NCBI GenBank assembly: GCA_037903475.1
Contig: JBAJFG010000102.1
Coordinates: 62,001 to 126,000, forward strand
Source of the DNA: Ancylostoma caninum
Lineage: Eukaryota > Nematoda > Chromadorea > Rhabditida > Ancylostomatidae
DNA: 64,000 bases
Reading direction: 5' to 3'
The notes beneath the pieces are model-generated. The model ran no database searches. It had not been told where the DNA came from and saw only the letters and a list, made by a program, of their open reading frames with translations. The position numbers were made by a program, and so were the translations under genes. This document shows positions 10,130 through 51,008 of the stretch, piece by piece; positions within the stretch are counted from its first letter, which is position 1, and every line of letters starts with the position of its first letter.

Positions 10130-12655
10130 TAGGTCAGAAATTGCGAACACAACATTCTTCCACCACATGTCGTATTTCCTCAGGAAGTGGACCCGCTTTC
10201 CTATTGATGTCTAGAATGGAAATCAGTGATGCCACGCTATCATTGTCTTGCGACATGATAGGTTGCTTGGAACTTAGCATGTTGCCATGCATACCCACTA
10301 CTTTAGGGTCAACTCAAGGATCGGTTGACCACTCACCTGATGTTCCATCTTTTAGAATAACCCATGGTTCCCTACCACGATTTACTACTGGTATGTCAGC
10401 TTTGTTTTGCTGAATCCGACACACGCCTGACTCTATACGCTCAGTCTGAGACCAAAAGAAACATGAACATCCTGAAGGGACCACTACCCTACTCCCAGCT
10501 TTTGCAATTCGGACATTATTAGCGACTGGACTAGCGCTCTTTTCCTGTGCGCTGTTAGCCGGACTGTAAAACTTATGGTTATTCTCAATTCGCTCAATGC
10601 ATTCATACCTAATAAGAGAGTGCTGTCTTGCGTCTTCTACACGTGTAGGTGAACACGAGCCTTTCCAGCTTCTTGTACCTTCACGTCGGCGACTAACTCA
10701 GTCAGGAAGCTCATAGGGTTATCGACGCATCAATTAATGTGCGCTCGTTTCCATTCCCTACTTTCTTTGTTTCGGCTTCGAAATTTACGCGCTATTGGAG
10801 CGCTGTTTTCAAAAGACCCATCGAAATTACGGACCCCGTATCAATAAAGGCCCTTGTGGCCACACCGAAAATTTCCACATTACACACGCATGGTTGGCCG
10901 ACAACTTTCGGTTGTGAATCCGAGTGGTTTGGGCCTTCCTGAACTGTTCTACACCAGTCATCTATTTCATCCGCAAGTGTGATCCCACCTACTGCGTTAT
11001 TAGTTGTGGGGTGAACGGTCTGATTCCTTCCATTCCAGGCAGCTTATTCTGGAAGCGATGAGTAGGCCTATTACCATCTTTCTTAGGACACTGAGGCGCC
11101 GCATGTCCTGCTTTGCCGCAATTGAAACACCTAAAGAGCGTTTTGTTCCACTGCAAACCCCGTGCTTAACTAAACTGAGCTGAGGGATTCCCCCTATACT
11201 CAGAGCCTATGACCTCATCATAAGGTTTATCTGGTTTACCGCGAGTGAGGAAACTGGTTGGGCGTCTCGGTGCATCTTCATGCAGCTTCTCGAGCCTTTT
11301 GTCCATCCTTTGAACGGTTTCGTATACTCCACCCTCGGGAGCATCTAATGCAGCAAGCATGTGATATGAATTTTGCCAGTGCTCCAGACATGAATACAGT
11401 TTCGATACGCGAATGAAATCCCATTCGCGACTAGGATGAATTTTTCTAGATACATCTTCTATGCGGCAACAGAATTCTAACACCGATTCCCCAGTGCGCT
11501 TCAAAATTTGATCCCACTCTCGAATATTTTTGAGGCGGTTTCTTCGTGCCGTTTTAAGAGCTTCCACCACATCTCTAAATGTTCCTTCTCGAACATTCTG
11601 TGAAGACTCCTAAAAACTGCCTTCGCAGTTCCTTCCAAATGGTTTACTAAGATATCTCTCCTGTCTGTGTCTTGCCATACTGCACTGGGAAACGTGACCT
11701 CCAGTGCGCGCAAGAAATCAGTGAGAGAATTCTTCCCGTCATATTTGGATACATTAGCCACGCTCTGAGCTTAACATTTCATTTACCGGGTCCCCAGTCT
11801 TATGCACTCCCTTAAGTCCCACGGCGCCATCAATGCCAGAAATGGACCCACCAATCATTGAGCCGAGGGAAGATCCCGGTGAGGATGGACGCGATGATCC
11901 GTTTGACGTTCGACTCTGGTGCGACGTCGCCCAGCGCTCCTGTCGTGAAAGCTCTGAATATTTTCATTCATAGTCTTGCTCCTCAAGGAGTTGAACTGGC
12001 TGCCTACCGCACGCCAGTCATCATCAGTTTGGCTTTGCTCACCTGGCGTTGCCCCAGTGTGGCTTGATCCTCTTGCTACTTGGCTTTCATGCACGGGTGC
12101 GGCCGGTTTCTGACCCAGCCTTTTAACCGGCTCCTGAAAGTATACATTTTGAGTTTGGAGCGTCTCCCCTCTTCTTCTCCCCTCACTAATTTTTGTGGCG
12201 AGTTGTTTGTAAGTTTGCAATTTTCATTTCAAGTTCTAGAATAGTATCACACTTATTCCTACCTACTGCCGTTACGTGCTCAGGTTCGCATCCCAAACTT
12301 GAGGCCACGTCGCATAGCGTACTACTATGAGCGCTAAGAGTGGGTAGAAATTCACGAAGGTCACTAACAGTCATTCGAATTTCCTCAAAAAATTGTTGTG
12401 AGGTGCGATCTTCTTCACTACATGAAGACAAAATCTCTAATATTTTTTTGAGTGTTGCACGTACTGTTCCACGCACCGAAATCAGAATATTTTCTCTTTT
12501 CTGGCAGGAAAGTTGCCCAATTCGCTCATCCAGGGAGTTCCCAATTCTATTCATAATATGAGAAAAAGAGAGTGCCAAGTTAAGTTGGTCACTTACTCCG
12601 ATTAGCTCCCAATCTTCTAGCGGCTTCGGGCGCGCATTTTCATCCACTACCATGT
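10130..12655 (-). pseudogene. LTR retrotransposon gag-protease relic
   Basis: Read from right to left, frames run from about 12653 through 12186 (155 residues, coiled-coil-like N-terminal part) and then 11761-11166. The latter shows a capsid-like block with KYDGKNSLTDFLRALE and further down VLEFCCRIEDVSRKIH. A CCHC zinc knuckle (CFNCGKAGHAAPQC) lies at 11088-11129 in a shifted frame. An aspartic protease active-site block, AFIDTGSVISM, has its DTG at 10834-10842. Order and content fit a Ty3/Gypsy- or Pao-type element; I cannot decide which. Reverse transcriptase and integrase are missing: the element is cut off near 10130, where the minisatellite begins. Several frameshifts and stops make it non-functional. 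Confidence 0.75.
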
Positions 12656-13060
12656 CTTCGGAGTGACTAGCAAACGGAAGAAATAATATTTCATCCTTTC
12701 ATAAGAGAATGCACAAGATTCATAGAAATGAACGTAAAAGCGCAAAAGTCGGAGTATAAAAAGAAAGAAGGAAATGAGCAGCCTCACTTGGCTGCTACCA
12801 AAACTACAACTAACTGGATCCTGGATCAATCAGATCCAGAGGGTGTGGCCCATTGATCCTTAGGTCCCGCCCAGGATGCGCACCTGGCGGGAATGTAGGG
12901 CAGCGCATCGCCGCGGCAAATCAATGATCACGGATCAGAACAGAATAAATTAATATTCAGAATACATTCACAACAGCTCTGCTTCGGACCCGTGCGCCAC
13001 GTTACCTCTAGAATACGCACACGTTACCTCTAGAATACCAGCTTCGCCGCGCTTCGCGGA
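12656..13060 (-). other. Possible LTR / leader of the gag-protease relic
   Basis: This lies just upstream of the gag start on the minus strand. It contains a direct-repeat-rich segment (GGATCCTGGATCAATCAGATCC near 12817-12838) and a GC-rich stretch. Position is the only argument that it is LTR. No second LTR copy exists in the window to compare with, because the element is truncated. Confidence 0.25.
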
Positions 13061-15097
13061 TGACAGCGATTCTTAAAGTGTGAAGTAGTCACTCCACTCG
13101 CTGTTTTCAAAGGTTTTCTGAAAAATTCCTGTGCGTCCTCAAAACACTATTCGACCCGTTCTCTTCTAGTCTTTATTTGTATCCAGAGAAGAGGCTCTGC
13201 CAAAGAGTGGGGGAGAGGGCGTCAAAAACTGTGGAAGAAAAACCTATTTTGGCAGGCTGTACGAGTGGTTCAGCTGCAGCAGCTAACCGCTCGATCTTGC
13301 CGCAACATCCCCGAACGACATTCGTAACCCTTTTGAAGCCTTTCGGGGCTTCCACATACACTGTTTTCCCGAACTCTCAGGCAAGTACTACGTTTTGAAG
13401 AGTTTAGCTGTCCTATATGAGCCTCTTTTGTTGTGAACCGCGCGTGCCTATTTTGTTAGCTTTGATGTAGTGCGAATGATGTTTTATGGAGAAATGTGAT
13501 TCTGACGTTATTAGATGTAAAGAGGAGGTGGGGGCTTGTCTTGGCTTTTTTTCTGGATTCTGTTCACCTGGACTCCAAATGTGCTTGCAGTTCAAGCATC
13601 TTAACCGCGGGCATGCAACCACAACGCCCTCGACTTTTCATTCTCGATAAATTGCGAAATAGTCTTTCCAGTGGGTGTGGGAACTCTCTTTAATCTTCCC
13701 TTATCTTTTTTCTGCGGATCTCTGCCTTAATCATCGAGAATTCTATTCGAAGATGGAAAAAATTGCCGTCCCCTCGACTCTCTGAGGCGAGTCACCCGGC
13801 GACAGACATATTTCGTAATATGTCGCCTTATTATAGAGTAGAATGCTGCAGAATATGTTCACAGGTGAAGTGCGCACCAGCATCCATACATAGTGGCAAT
13901 GACGTTATCCCATGGGTCCACGCCTTTGGGGTCGCTTTGATGTCTCGTCTCTCGGAAGCCATCCGTGACTTCATAAACCAGAGTTTCATAGTTACGACGA
14001 AAATGACTGGCCGAATGGATTCGAATGATCCATTTAGTATAATGGAACTTTCATTTGCGACTTCTCCCCCAGGTCGTTTCTTCAGAGGCCCTGATGCCAT
14101 TGCTGATATCGGCTTGGTTTTCACGTAGTTCACATGTCTCAGAGAAACGTAATCATTCACTCGCTGAGAAGCTCATCTTGCCAACATCGCTGTTCTCGCG
14201 TCACTCCACTATCCAATCAATGTGAAAGGTTGCTCATATATTTTTCACCTGATGAGAGGAGTCAATTATTCTCAAAGTGGTTTCGAGCCGCTCAAAAATA
14301 GAACTCTCGTACTAGAAAGGACGGCTTTGACCCGAATGACGCTGCTCGCTTTGGGCCTTATTGTTGATTCGTTGAATTGGTCCAGTTGTATCAGGTTGTT
14401 GCGAAATTATATGCCGAAATGAACTCTTCAGTTCAAAGTGTTGTAACTCGGCTCAAACACCACTTTTTTATTTATTTTAGGAACCGTTCAATTCAGTAGG
14501 TCATCCCCGACAATCCAGCGCGGATTGAGCACCTCTACGAGAAAAAATGAGATCACAAGAATTCGCAAACTTTTGGAAGGAAGTTTCGGTATGCTTCAGA
14601 TCAGCTATCTGCTGCTGTCCCAGCATTGCACTTGGAGCTCGGAAAATGACATACGGTAGGGTAATGGTCCAAGAATTAAGGCCATTGAGTAAGAACCTGA
14701 CGCCTTACTTCATCAGTTTTTGGCGGTTGTGTTTTGAAATTTGAGGCTCAGCGTTACTCTAGAGCAGGAAAAAACAAGCATTTGCTCACCACTGCCGACC
14801 ACATCTATAGCAGATATGCGGACACCAGCTCGAAATTACAATACCTGAACTCTGCTGTCAATGCCTGACAAGCTTGAAGAAGGTTACAGTGGATCACGCT
14901 ATTACAGCACCATCAAATTCCTGATACAACCTCCATAGTGCGGAGATTTTATTTAGGAAAACTTAGGATGGAAGGACATACATATCAATACAAATTCACG
15001 TTTCCTTTTATCGCTCAGGAACCAAGCTCCATTTGTAGCTACTACACTCTCTAGAATTGGGTGGTTTTTAAGGCAAAAAATTATGTTAAAAAACACT
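13061..15097. other. No supported gene in 2 kb
   Basis: Two minus-strand frames (13173-13361 and 13831-14160) are open, but the latter starts only at a GTG, and neither shows a family motif or a convincing pair of splice sites. A T-rich acceptor at about 13119 (AATTTTTCAG on minus) leads to only 14 codons. I leave the stretch unassigned. Confidence 0.4.
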
Positions 15098-15342
15098 GCC
15101 GCTATAGTCCTCGAGGACTGTAGCACCTTTCGTCGCCGTCGCCGGCGACTGTGAGGCCGATACGCATCGATTGTGGGCGGAGCGGCGGCCACCGTCGCCG
15201 GCGACTGGCGATCGCCAACATCGGCAGCCGCCAATGTTGGCGACTGTGACGTCGGTGCATATCGATTGTGAAGAGTCGCCAACATTGGCGGCCGCCGGCG
15301 ACGGCGACGCAAGGTGCTATACTCGTTGAGGAGTATAACGGC
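15098..15342. mobile_element. GC-rich MITE with ~50-bp TIRs
   Basis: The ends are inverted: GCCGCTATAGTCCTCGAGGA at the left and its imperfect counterpart ending GAGTATAACGGC at the right. The inner part of the arms reads CGTCGCCGTCGCCGGCG, and the middle has more inverted CCAATGTTGGCG words, so the whole element can fold back. A shorter relative lies at 57668-57788. No coding content. Confidence 0.75.
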
Positions 15343-16527
15343 TACCAAAGATGTCAGAGCGGGTGAGACGCCTTTCATCTGTCAGATCGTGGGTGTTCAC
15401 TTCCGCTCCTTTCTTGTCATGTCAATTGAAGTCGAATGTTTTGAAACTGTGTTATAGTGAGCACCCAACCCTGCCCTCAACGTCCACATGGTAGGACCCG
15501 GATGATGTACCACGATTGTCCTCAACGCTTGATCATCAGAGAACAACCTATGGTCACGCCCATGGTCGCTTTGGGGATCAAAATCGACGGAAGAGAAATT
15601 TGCGATAGAATAGCTCACTGCCCACTGGGAAGGCGATTCTAAACGAAAATAATCGCAAGAATACAGTTCAGCTCCGACGAAGAGTGATCTAGTTTGAAGT
15701 CATCAACCATAATCACCCGTAAATCGCATCAGCTCACGATTCGTTCGTGACTTCATAAATACACTCAGGAGGAAGCTAGCCAGAATATTCAAGAAGCATT
15801 AGAAAGAGGTGGAAATTCCTTCCAGAAAGTCACACAAGTTGGGCTGGTAGGAGGAAAATCCCTCCAGAAGTTCACATAAGTTGGGCTGACGGTGCTCGAA
15901 TTTGGCGGAAGAGAAAAGTTTATTTGTGCGTACCCCAAAAAGGCAATTAGTTTCGCAACACCCTGATAGTAGCTGAGCAGTGCATTAGAGGAACCAGAAT
16001 GGTAGCACAAGCCAGGGAATGGTGCGTATGAGTATTGAGTACACACAGCGGCAATGGTTGGGTTGTATACCCCAAGAGATGAGGTTCCAGAATATTTCAG
16101 AGTAGATCACAACAAATCTATAGTAGATCAAACATTCTAGATCACTCGAAACACGCAACAATCAAGATACTGTTTGCTGTGCAAGCACCATCGCTTTGAC
16201 TTTTACTCTCTAGAACATTTGTAGTGAGATTCGAGTCCGTTCCAAGGAAGGCTGCCGCTTCCGTGCTCTCTGAAACTGGACAAGTTCTCCCGGCAAAAAC
16301 AGTCAAATCTGGCCTAATCGACTCAGCTCACTCACTGATGCCATGTGTGATTCTTGTCGTAAAATTTTGTAAATTTAGTCAATTCATTTTCCAAAAACTA
16401 CAAATGTGGTCTGTATATGGCGATCATGGGGCATATGATATAAGATCTCAATGCATTCAACAAAACACCCTGTTAATCCACCAGAAGTTCTAGAATGAGG
16501 AGCTTTCTACTGCCAATTCACCAACAA
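15343..16527. other. No gene seen
   Basis: Ordinary composition. A short duplicated phrase (TTCCTTCCAGAAAGTCAC... / CCTCCAGAAGTTCAC...) occurs at 15808-15880. No supported frame. Confidence 0.4.
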
Positions 16528-16544
16528 CTCTGAAGTTTTTTCCC

Positions 16545-16885
16545 AAGTTACATGTAAGCTTTTAGGGCGGAAACAACTTACATGTAACATTTCTTTTCCA
16601 TTCCAACTTACATGCGATCTTTTTCGAGCCAAAACAACTTACATGCGATGTTTTCGAGTCGAAATAACTTACATGTGATCTTATTCGAGTCAAAACATCT
16701 TACTTGTAGGGTTTTCTGAGTCAAAACAACTTACATGCAATCAATTCAAGGTCAAAACAACCTACATGTAAGTTTTCACAGATTTTCAACTTACAAGTAA
16801 CCTTTTTGGAGTGAAAACAAGTTACATGTAATCTTATCGAGCCGCCACAACTTACATGTAATTTTTTTGGAATCAAAACAACTTA
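16545..16885. repeat. Left array of palindromic CTTACATGTAAG words
   Basis: About ten copies of ACTTACATGYRA are spaced by 20-30 nt of variable sequence, often preceded by GTCAAAACA. The core CTTACATGTAAG is its own reverse complement. Confidence 0.8.
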
Positions 16886-16945
16886 TACGTTTCATTCTCG
16901 TCTCGTCTGCGCCCCTGAGCGGTCGATAATCCATTCCCTCTGATC

Positions 16946-19190
16946 ATGGCCATTACCCGCAAATCTGCTGCTAATGCTGAATTCTCTAAGACGGACTCCC
17001 AACCCGCGGTTCCACCTACTGCCAACACCTTCACAACAGGATCCGATAAGAATGAGGTAATTATAAGGCTTCAGTCAATACTAGCTGATAAGGCTCCGAA
17101 AGCTCTTCCCTTGTTAGACCAATTAATACAACTACTCAAGCCCCATCCTAGGGTAATAATTGAGTCCAAGAAGAGAGAAAGCTCCCTTGTCATAGCTGGT
17201 ATTGATGAAGCCAAAGGAATTTCTGATCCGTTTCAACGGCTTGCTCATACTGAAGCAGAGACCTGCAAAGTACTGAACGCGCTCGGTGTAGAAGCCCGTC
17301 CGACCGAAGTATACAGGATGGGTGACTTCACCGAGGGTAAGGCCAGGCTTATCAAATGTGTACTACCTTCTAAGAGCTTTTTCCGCAAAGCGCTACGCAA
17401 TGCACCAACTTTGCGCCATTAACAAGGGTTTGACCACATCTACGTACGGCGGTCATTAACCCGTGAGGAGCGTGATAAGGAGAAGGAACTCAGAAGGCAA
17501 GCACGCGAACTAAATATGAAAGAACATAATGGTAGCAAAGTTTATGTAGTTTATAGTTAACAAGTTGTGAAAGTTTCTGACATCCCTAAGATCAAAGCCT
17601 CTGGCTCAAAAAACCATTAAGCTTGCAAGGTCTTCCCTGCTTACTTTTGAACAACAAGAGCCTTACCAACAAACTATCTGAACTTCACTACTTCATCTCT
17701 TTACACAAGCCCGTTTTTGTTTTCGTAACCGAGTCATGGCTTTGTCCCAAATTCTCTGTTTCTGAAATAACTGGTGATCTGCCATATTCCCTCCTCCGGA
17801 AAGACCGCTTGGGCAAAAGAGGAGGGGAACTTGTGTACTGATTCGCGACGACATCACCTTTGAAAAGATTGAAACAACTTCTAGTGCTTCCTTTGACCAC
17901 ATCGTTTTTGACATCTACTCTGAATCAATGAATCGCCATCGATTTGTGATAGTCTATCGTCCGCCTAACTCTAGATCCGAGGACGATGATCACCTCATAT
18001 CACTTTTAACGGACGTGGTTTCATCTTCCGATGAAACCACTATTCTTGGATATCTCAACCTTAATGATATTGACTGGAAGCTCAAAAACGCTGCGTCTTC
18101 CTCGTCCAAGAAATTCCTCGAGATGTTTGATTTGATGGGTATGGAGCAACTAGTTCAGTATCCCAGTCGAGGGTCTTCTATTTTAGATGTTGTGTTTTCG
18201 GCCAGTGATCTTGTCACGATCAGTGGAACTCTTCCTCCCTTGGGTAGTTCGGATCACAATATAGTGTCCTTCGCTATTCGGATTAAAACCTCCAACAATA
18301 GCATGCCCAAACGTCGTGACTTTAAATTAGCTAATGTCGCTGCAATCAATACCGAGCTCTCCTCCCTCAACTGGTTCGAGCTATTCTCCAATTACACTGA
18401 CGTCGACGATGTTTATAGCCGTTTCATCAATGTTATTCAGAACCTCATTGCGCTTTGTACTTTCAAAAACACCAAAGTTCCGTGTCGTAGATACCCAATC
18501 CACATAAATAACCTAATGAGCCAGAAGCGAAGAATGTTTCTCGAGATTTCAGACTCAATTCAGTGTATTGCTTTCAAAAATTTATGCCATAAATTAAGCC
18601 GTCATTTACGCCGTTTTCATAGCTACAGAGAACACAAAATGTCACGACAAAAAAACATGAGGGAATTATTTGCTTCTATTAAACAACGAATTTCGATGAA
18701 AAAATGTGCTCTTACACTCCAAGAGACGAAAGCGGACGTAGTTTTTTCACAGCATCGGATAAAGCAAATGCTTTATCAGAATATTTTGCAAGTGTTTTCC
18801 ACATGGGGAGCTCTTCTTGTCCAGTTTTGGATTCGTATTGTGATTCTGAATGCCCTCTTCCAATCATAACTTACAGTGAGGTTCTGAGCTACTTGAAACG
18901 GACTAAGGCATCGTTCTCCGTCACTGCCGACGAAATACCGCTCTTCTTTTTTAGAACATTTGCAGATTATCTCTGTCAACCGCTCGCTCATGTCTTTAAT
19001 ATTTCATTACTAACAGGGCAAGTTCCTTCGTTATGGAAAAAGGCAATGGTTACCCCAACTCCAAAAATACTGTCTGCGGCCAAACTAACTGACTTCAGAC
19101 CAATCAGTATCCTGCCAACCCCATGTAAAATTTTAGAGAAATTTGTGGCTAAAACCATTCTCGAATGAATACAGACTTTCTGTTGTTTCA
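16946..19190 (+). pseudogene. CR1-like non-LTR retrotransposon: ORF1, endonuclease, first half of RT only
   Basis: ORF1 (16946-17422) has the SLVIAGIDEAKG...YRMGDF...ARLIKCVLPSKS block known from CR1-type ORF1 proteins. After a degenerate stretch the APE endonuclease appears: an N-terminal part at 17623-17841 with FVFVTESWL, then 17928-18869 with IVYRPPNS, GYLNLNDIDW (normally GDFN) and LGSSDHNIVSF. A frameshift near 18700-18870 leads to the start of the reverse transcriptase (18704-19168: VTADEIPLFFF, KKAMVTPTPK, FRPISILPTPCKILEK). The element then stops before the FADD catalytic core and the 3' end. LINE copies are usually truncated at the 5' end, so losing the 3' half while keeping ORF1 is unusual. 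Confidence 0.8.
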
Positions 19191-19204
19191 AACCTCTAAC
19201 TTTC

Positions 19205-19515
19205 GCTACTCCTTTTGCTTACATGTAAGCTTTTTGTAAGTTTGTATGTAAGCTTTTTGTAAGCTTATGTGTAAGCTTTTTGTAAGTTTGTATGTAAGCT
19301 GTTTGTAAGCTTACATGTAATCTTTGCGTAAGCTTACATGTAAGCTTTTTGTAAGTTTGTATGTAATCTCTTCGTAAGCTTACATGTAAGCTTTTTGTAA
19401 GTTTGTATGTAATCTTTTTGTAAGCTTGTATGTAAGCTTTTGGAAACAGAAACAACTTACATGCGCTTTTATCGCTAACTTGCGTGAAGCCTTCATGTAA
19501 GCTAGGAATAAAATC
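19205..19515. repeat. Right array of CTTACATGTAAG / GTAAGTTTGTATGTAAGC words
   Basis: A tandem array with a period of about 28 nt (AAGCTTTTTGTAAGTTTGTA), with the palindromic word CTTACATGTAAG regularly placed. It mirrors the left array at 16545-16885 across the LINE. Confidence 0.8.
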
Positions 19516-19706
19516 GCATGTAACTTGGGAAAAAACTTCAGAGAAGGTACAAACACTCGCCACTTGTCTCCTTAATTCTCATTCAAATCTCGAAGAATTC
19601 CAGTAGCCGTTAAAAGGGGCTACAAAAGTGGTAGACAGTCAACGACGTCCTTTTTCGAATATTATTCTTCAAGCGTTTGAAGAACATCATGAGTTTGTTC
19701 TTTCAG

Positions 19707-48109
<28,403 letters not shown>

Positions 48110-48369
48110 GTTGGTTAGAAGGAATTATTTTCATCATCGTTATGTGGTGATGAAGTCTGTAGAATGGTAGTAGTAGACGAGGTTCTCGACTATACGTATC
48201 CTACTGATCAGTGGGTTCACGTACGTTTTTACACCATGCAGGTTGTTATGTAAACATTTTACTGGTCGACGTTTCGACAAAGATCCAAAGCCTAAAAAAG
48301 GTTCAATTTTTATAAATTTGGGTCGTACCCCGTCGAAGCACCCATATTGACATGCCGATTCGACTAATT
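48110..48369. other. Intron start; ends with a Penelope-type terminal word
   Basis: GACGTTTCGACAAAG near 48269 resembles TTGTCGAAACGTC at 54770 beside the other Penelope-like copy, suggesting shared end sequence. Confidence 0.4.
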
Positions 48370-48654
48370 CCAGCTAGATCTCGGTGAGTAATATGAACGG
48401 CATCAGGTCACTGGTTATCGAAATATGCTCTTTTCTGTTATTCTCTTTTGGATTTTGTGCACAACACATGCCCGACCTTACGCTTTCAGCGTGGTGTGCC
48501 ACGGAACATGGGCGGTCCCTCAAGCAGGCGGTTGTGCTCAACTGGTTTCACATGCGGTCCCACGCGTCGCACCACGCTTGTAATGTGTTAAATCCAGAAC
48601 ATCTCATACTTTTCTTAGCCGAGATATCTGGTTAGTACAGTTCATTCACCCTAC

Positions 48655-49010
48655 AGTGAGTACTGGTGGAAGGAACGTGGACTGGTACGTGACGATTTTC
48701 AATCAATATCAAGAATGCTTGATAGCGCACAACCACAGTGCTCACCTTCAGTCTGTGAGTGCACCAATATTCACTCCATTCGAAATCCCGTATAAGCCAG
48801 AATCGTATGTCTCATATCAAATTCCTTTCCATCGTGTTCTTCCTGTCTACAGTTCATTTAACAGGCATTGAATACTGGTGGAAGGACCATGGACTGATAC
48901 GCGCCCATTTTCAATCAATATGAGGTGTGCTTCATAGTGCACAACCGCACTGCTCACCTTCAGTCCGTGAATGCACCAGTATTCACTCCTTTCCGAATGC
49001 CCCATATGTT
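48655..49010 (+). repeat. Tandem duplication, ~212-bp unit, inside Penelope relic
   Basis: The block ACTGGTGGAAGGAACGTGGA...CACTCCATTCGAAATCCC at 48659 recurs at 48872 with about 85% agreement by eye. It belongs to the insertion that separates the GIY-YIG part from the C-terminus. Confidence 0.8.
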
Positions 49011-49614
49011 ATCCGTCTTTTACTAGCAATTACCATCATCTTTTACCATCAGAATCTCCCATCTTTTACTAGCTAGACATTCATTCACTCGAACATGAAG
49101 AGGTCGACCGGTCTCCCCAATAAACACCTCGGACAGCTCAGACATTCGATATGGTAAATCACACCCACCTTTGTACAATTTCCACTTTTGCCATATGGAT
49201 AGATAACGCATTGTTGTGTGATGCATGTACACCGCTTCATAGTGTAGCTTACCGTTTCAGACATGAAAGGTATGCACAAAGGAAGCTTTTTATCGCATTG
49301 GTGCGTTTTGTTTTCACTGCGGGTTTTTCGATGCTGTTGTCGTTCTCGTGATACGTATCCGTTCTCGCGCACAACGATTGAGGCCAACTTATTGGATTCT
49401 TGGCGAGCTACCTCACCTGCGCCAACTTCAGTCGCACTATTAAACATGTTACGAATCGCGCGCTTGACAAGTACCTAAGGGGTGAGCCGCATGCAGTATT
49501 ATGTTCTCATATATGTATTATGTATTTTATATATGTATTATTATTACATATGTATTATGTTCGTACCACTTCATCGAACCACACCTTTGGATATTTCCGG
49601 CTGTGTATTGAGGA

Positions 49615-49823
49615 AAGTTAAGGGTAAAAAGGAGTTAGGGGGGGGGACTTGGTATTGGCCGATAATATGACCTGTCCTACACTTTCTAACTTGTTTGCAT
49701 TTTAGGTGACTACTGTACACTAGGGGGGAGCTAGCAAGTCAGAATGTGCAGGACAGGTCATATTATCGACTTATACCAAGTGCCCCCCCCCCCCAACTCC
49801 ATTATCCCCAAAGTTAACCAACT
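49615..49823. mobile_element. Foldback MITE with poly-G/poly-C arms
   Basis: The left arm (GAGTTAGGGGGGGGGACTTG, GATAATATGACCTGTCCT) is inverted in the right arm ending GCCCCCCCCCCCCCCAACTC. The arms are about 85-90 bp, with a ~30-bp centre. It interrupts the Penelope relic. Confidence 0.8.
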
Positions 49824-51008
49824 TTGCCATGGGGTTTCTCTTGTGAGTTTTATGCGCTGCGAATACTCATTTGAAATGCTCATCCATCCCGGATAGTGTT
49901 GATGTAATTACGCAGCGTTCGTAAATTTAACGGAAACCCACTAGTACTAATCGTACTAGCATAGACTCTTCAATTTTGCTCATGAAACGAATGGCTAGCG
50001 CTGATGCTGGTCCTTATCCCATGACGAGCCCTATAATCTGAGAGGAATATTTCTCAGAATACTTGAACGCGTCACAACTGAAACATTCCCTCACAAGAGT
50101 CATCATTCTTGCTCTATTAACGTCATACTAGTTCATTTCCCTCTCTTAGGAACAAAACATTTCGTGTAGCGCGCATCGTTAATAGAGACGTTTGTGTATA
50201 ACGATGTCACGTCAAACGACCACACTACACAATCCTGACTAAAATGGGTACTGTGTAGACATTCCAAAAATTGTCTTGTGTTCCTTAAATGGAATTCCTA
50301 AGTTCTCCTCAGGCAGAAGTGGATTCACAATTCCGTTAGGGGAGCTTGAAATTCTATCGGTCAAGTCGTCCACACAGCTTACGACATTGTAATAGCTGAC
50401 CGGCATAGATTTGATGTAAGGTACCGAGAGCTTGCGCGTTTGGACTGTATATGAAATTCATTCTGTGTAAAGATCCGGTAAATCATTGCGTCTGTGAGAT
50501 GTAGCTCAGTAATTTCGCGGTCTAGTGATCGTGGCATGAGCACAAATTCACCGCCCTCGTCGCTTACTGAGGGGCGAATGGTAGGCTCAGATAACTGGAT
50601 AAGGCAAACGCCGCAGAACCTGCCAAGACACGCCCCCAATAAATGGAAGGCAGACATTGCTGCAAGAGAAGGAATTGCTGTAACTGCTATGAGTAGCAAA
50701 CCACGTGTTTCGGCAGCGTTGAGCGGCTACTTGCTGCGCGATTGACTGTAATGTCGTTCAACCTGCATTCTGCCCCTCATGTATTGCGTTCTACTTGCTC
50801 CTTGCCTTGTGGCCACCCGCCCTCTGGGAGGTGTATATGAGCCGATGATTGTGTATCAGAGCTTGGTCGTGTCTCCGCTTTGGCGGAGGCAAGGCGAGCC
50901 CTGCGAGACTCGTCAGTCCGGCTAAGGCCTAGGTGAGACCGTGGCTCAGTGCAATGATCGCTTGGACGGGATCCGTTCGATGCTGGTGCGTGCGGGTGCT
51001 GCGCGGAT

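Larger units (their letters stand above)
16528..19543. mobile_element. 3-kb TIR-bounded unit enclosing a truncated CR1-like LINE
   Basis: A perfect 27-bp inverted repeat (CTCTGAAGTTTTTTCCCAAG plus seven bases) bounds the unit at 16528-16554 and 19517-19543. Inside each end is an array of ACTTACATGTAA-type words: 16545-16885 at the left and 19205-19515 at the right. Between them sits the LINE (16946-19190). No transposase is visible. I could not find an obvious target duplication. Confidence 0.75.
48370..50750 (-). pseudogene. Penelope-like element 2, fragmented, with two insertions
   Basis: Reading leftwards: an N-terminal region at 50699-50379 (IRPSVSDEGGEFVLMPR), an RT piece at 50160-49920 (ARMMTLVRECFSCDAFKYSE, FMSKIEESML), a foldback insertion (49615-49823), then 49447-49023 with KKLPLCIPF, a zinc-finger-like CVIYPYGKSGNC and a degraded GIY-YIG (GVIYHIECLSC). 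A 570-bp insertion follows, then the C-terminal EHISITSDLMPF at about 48390-48430. Gene order matches the better copy at 53282-54511. The reading frame is broken many times. Confidence 0.75.

Noticed and set aside
13831..14160. 109-codon minus-strand frame
   Set aside because: It begins only with GTG after a nearby stop, has no motif and no splice support. A faint resemblance to large-subunit rRNA words did not extend beyond about ten bases.
16545..16885. Repeats with ~25-nt spacers, CRISPR-like at first sight
   Set aside because: The genome is eukaryotic, the repeat is a short palindrome with varying spacing, no cas-like genes are near, and the array is mirrored across a LINE.
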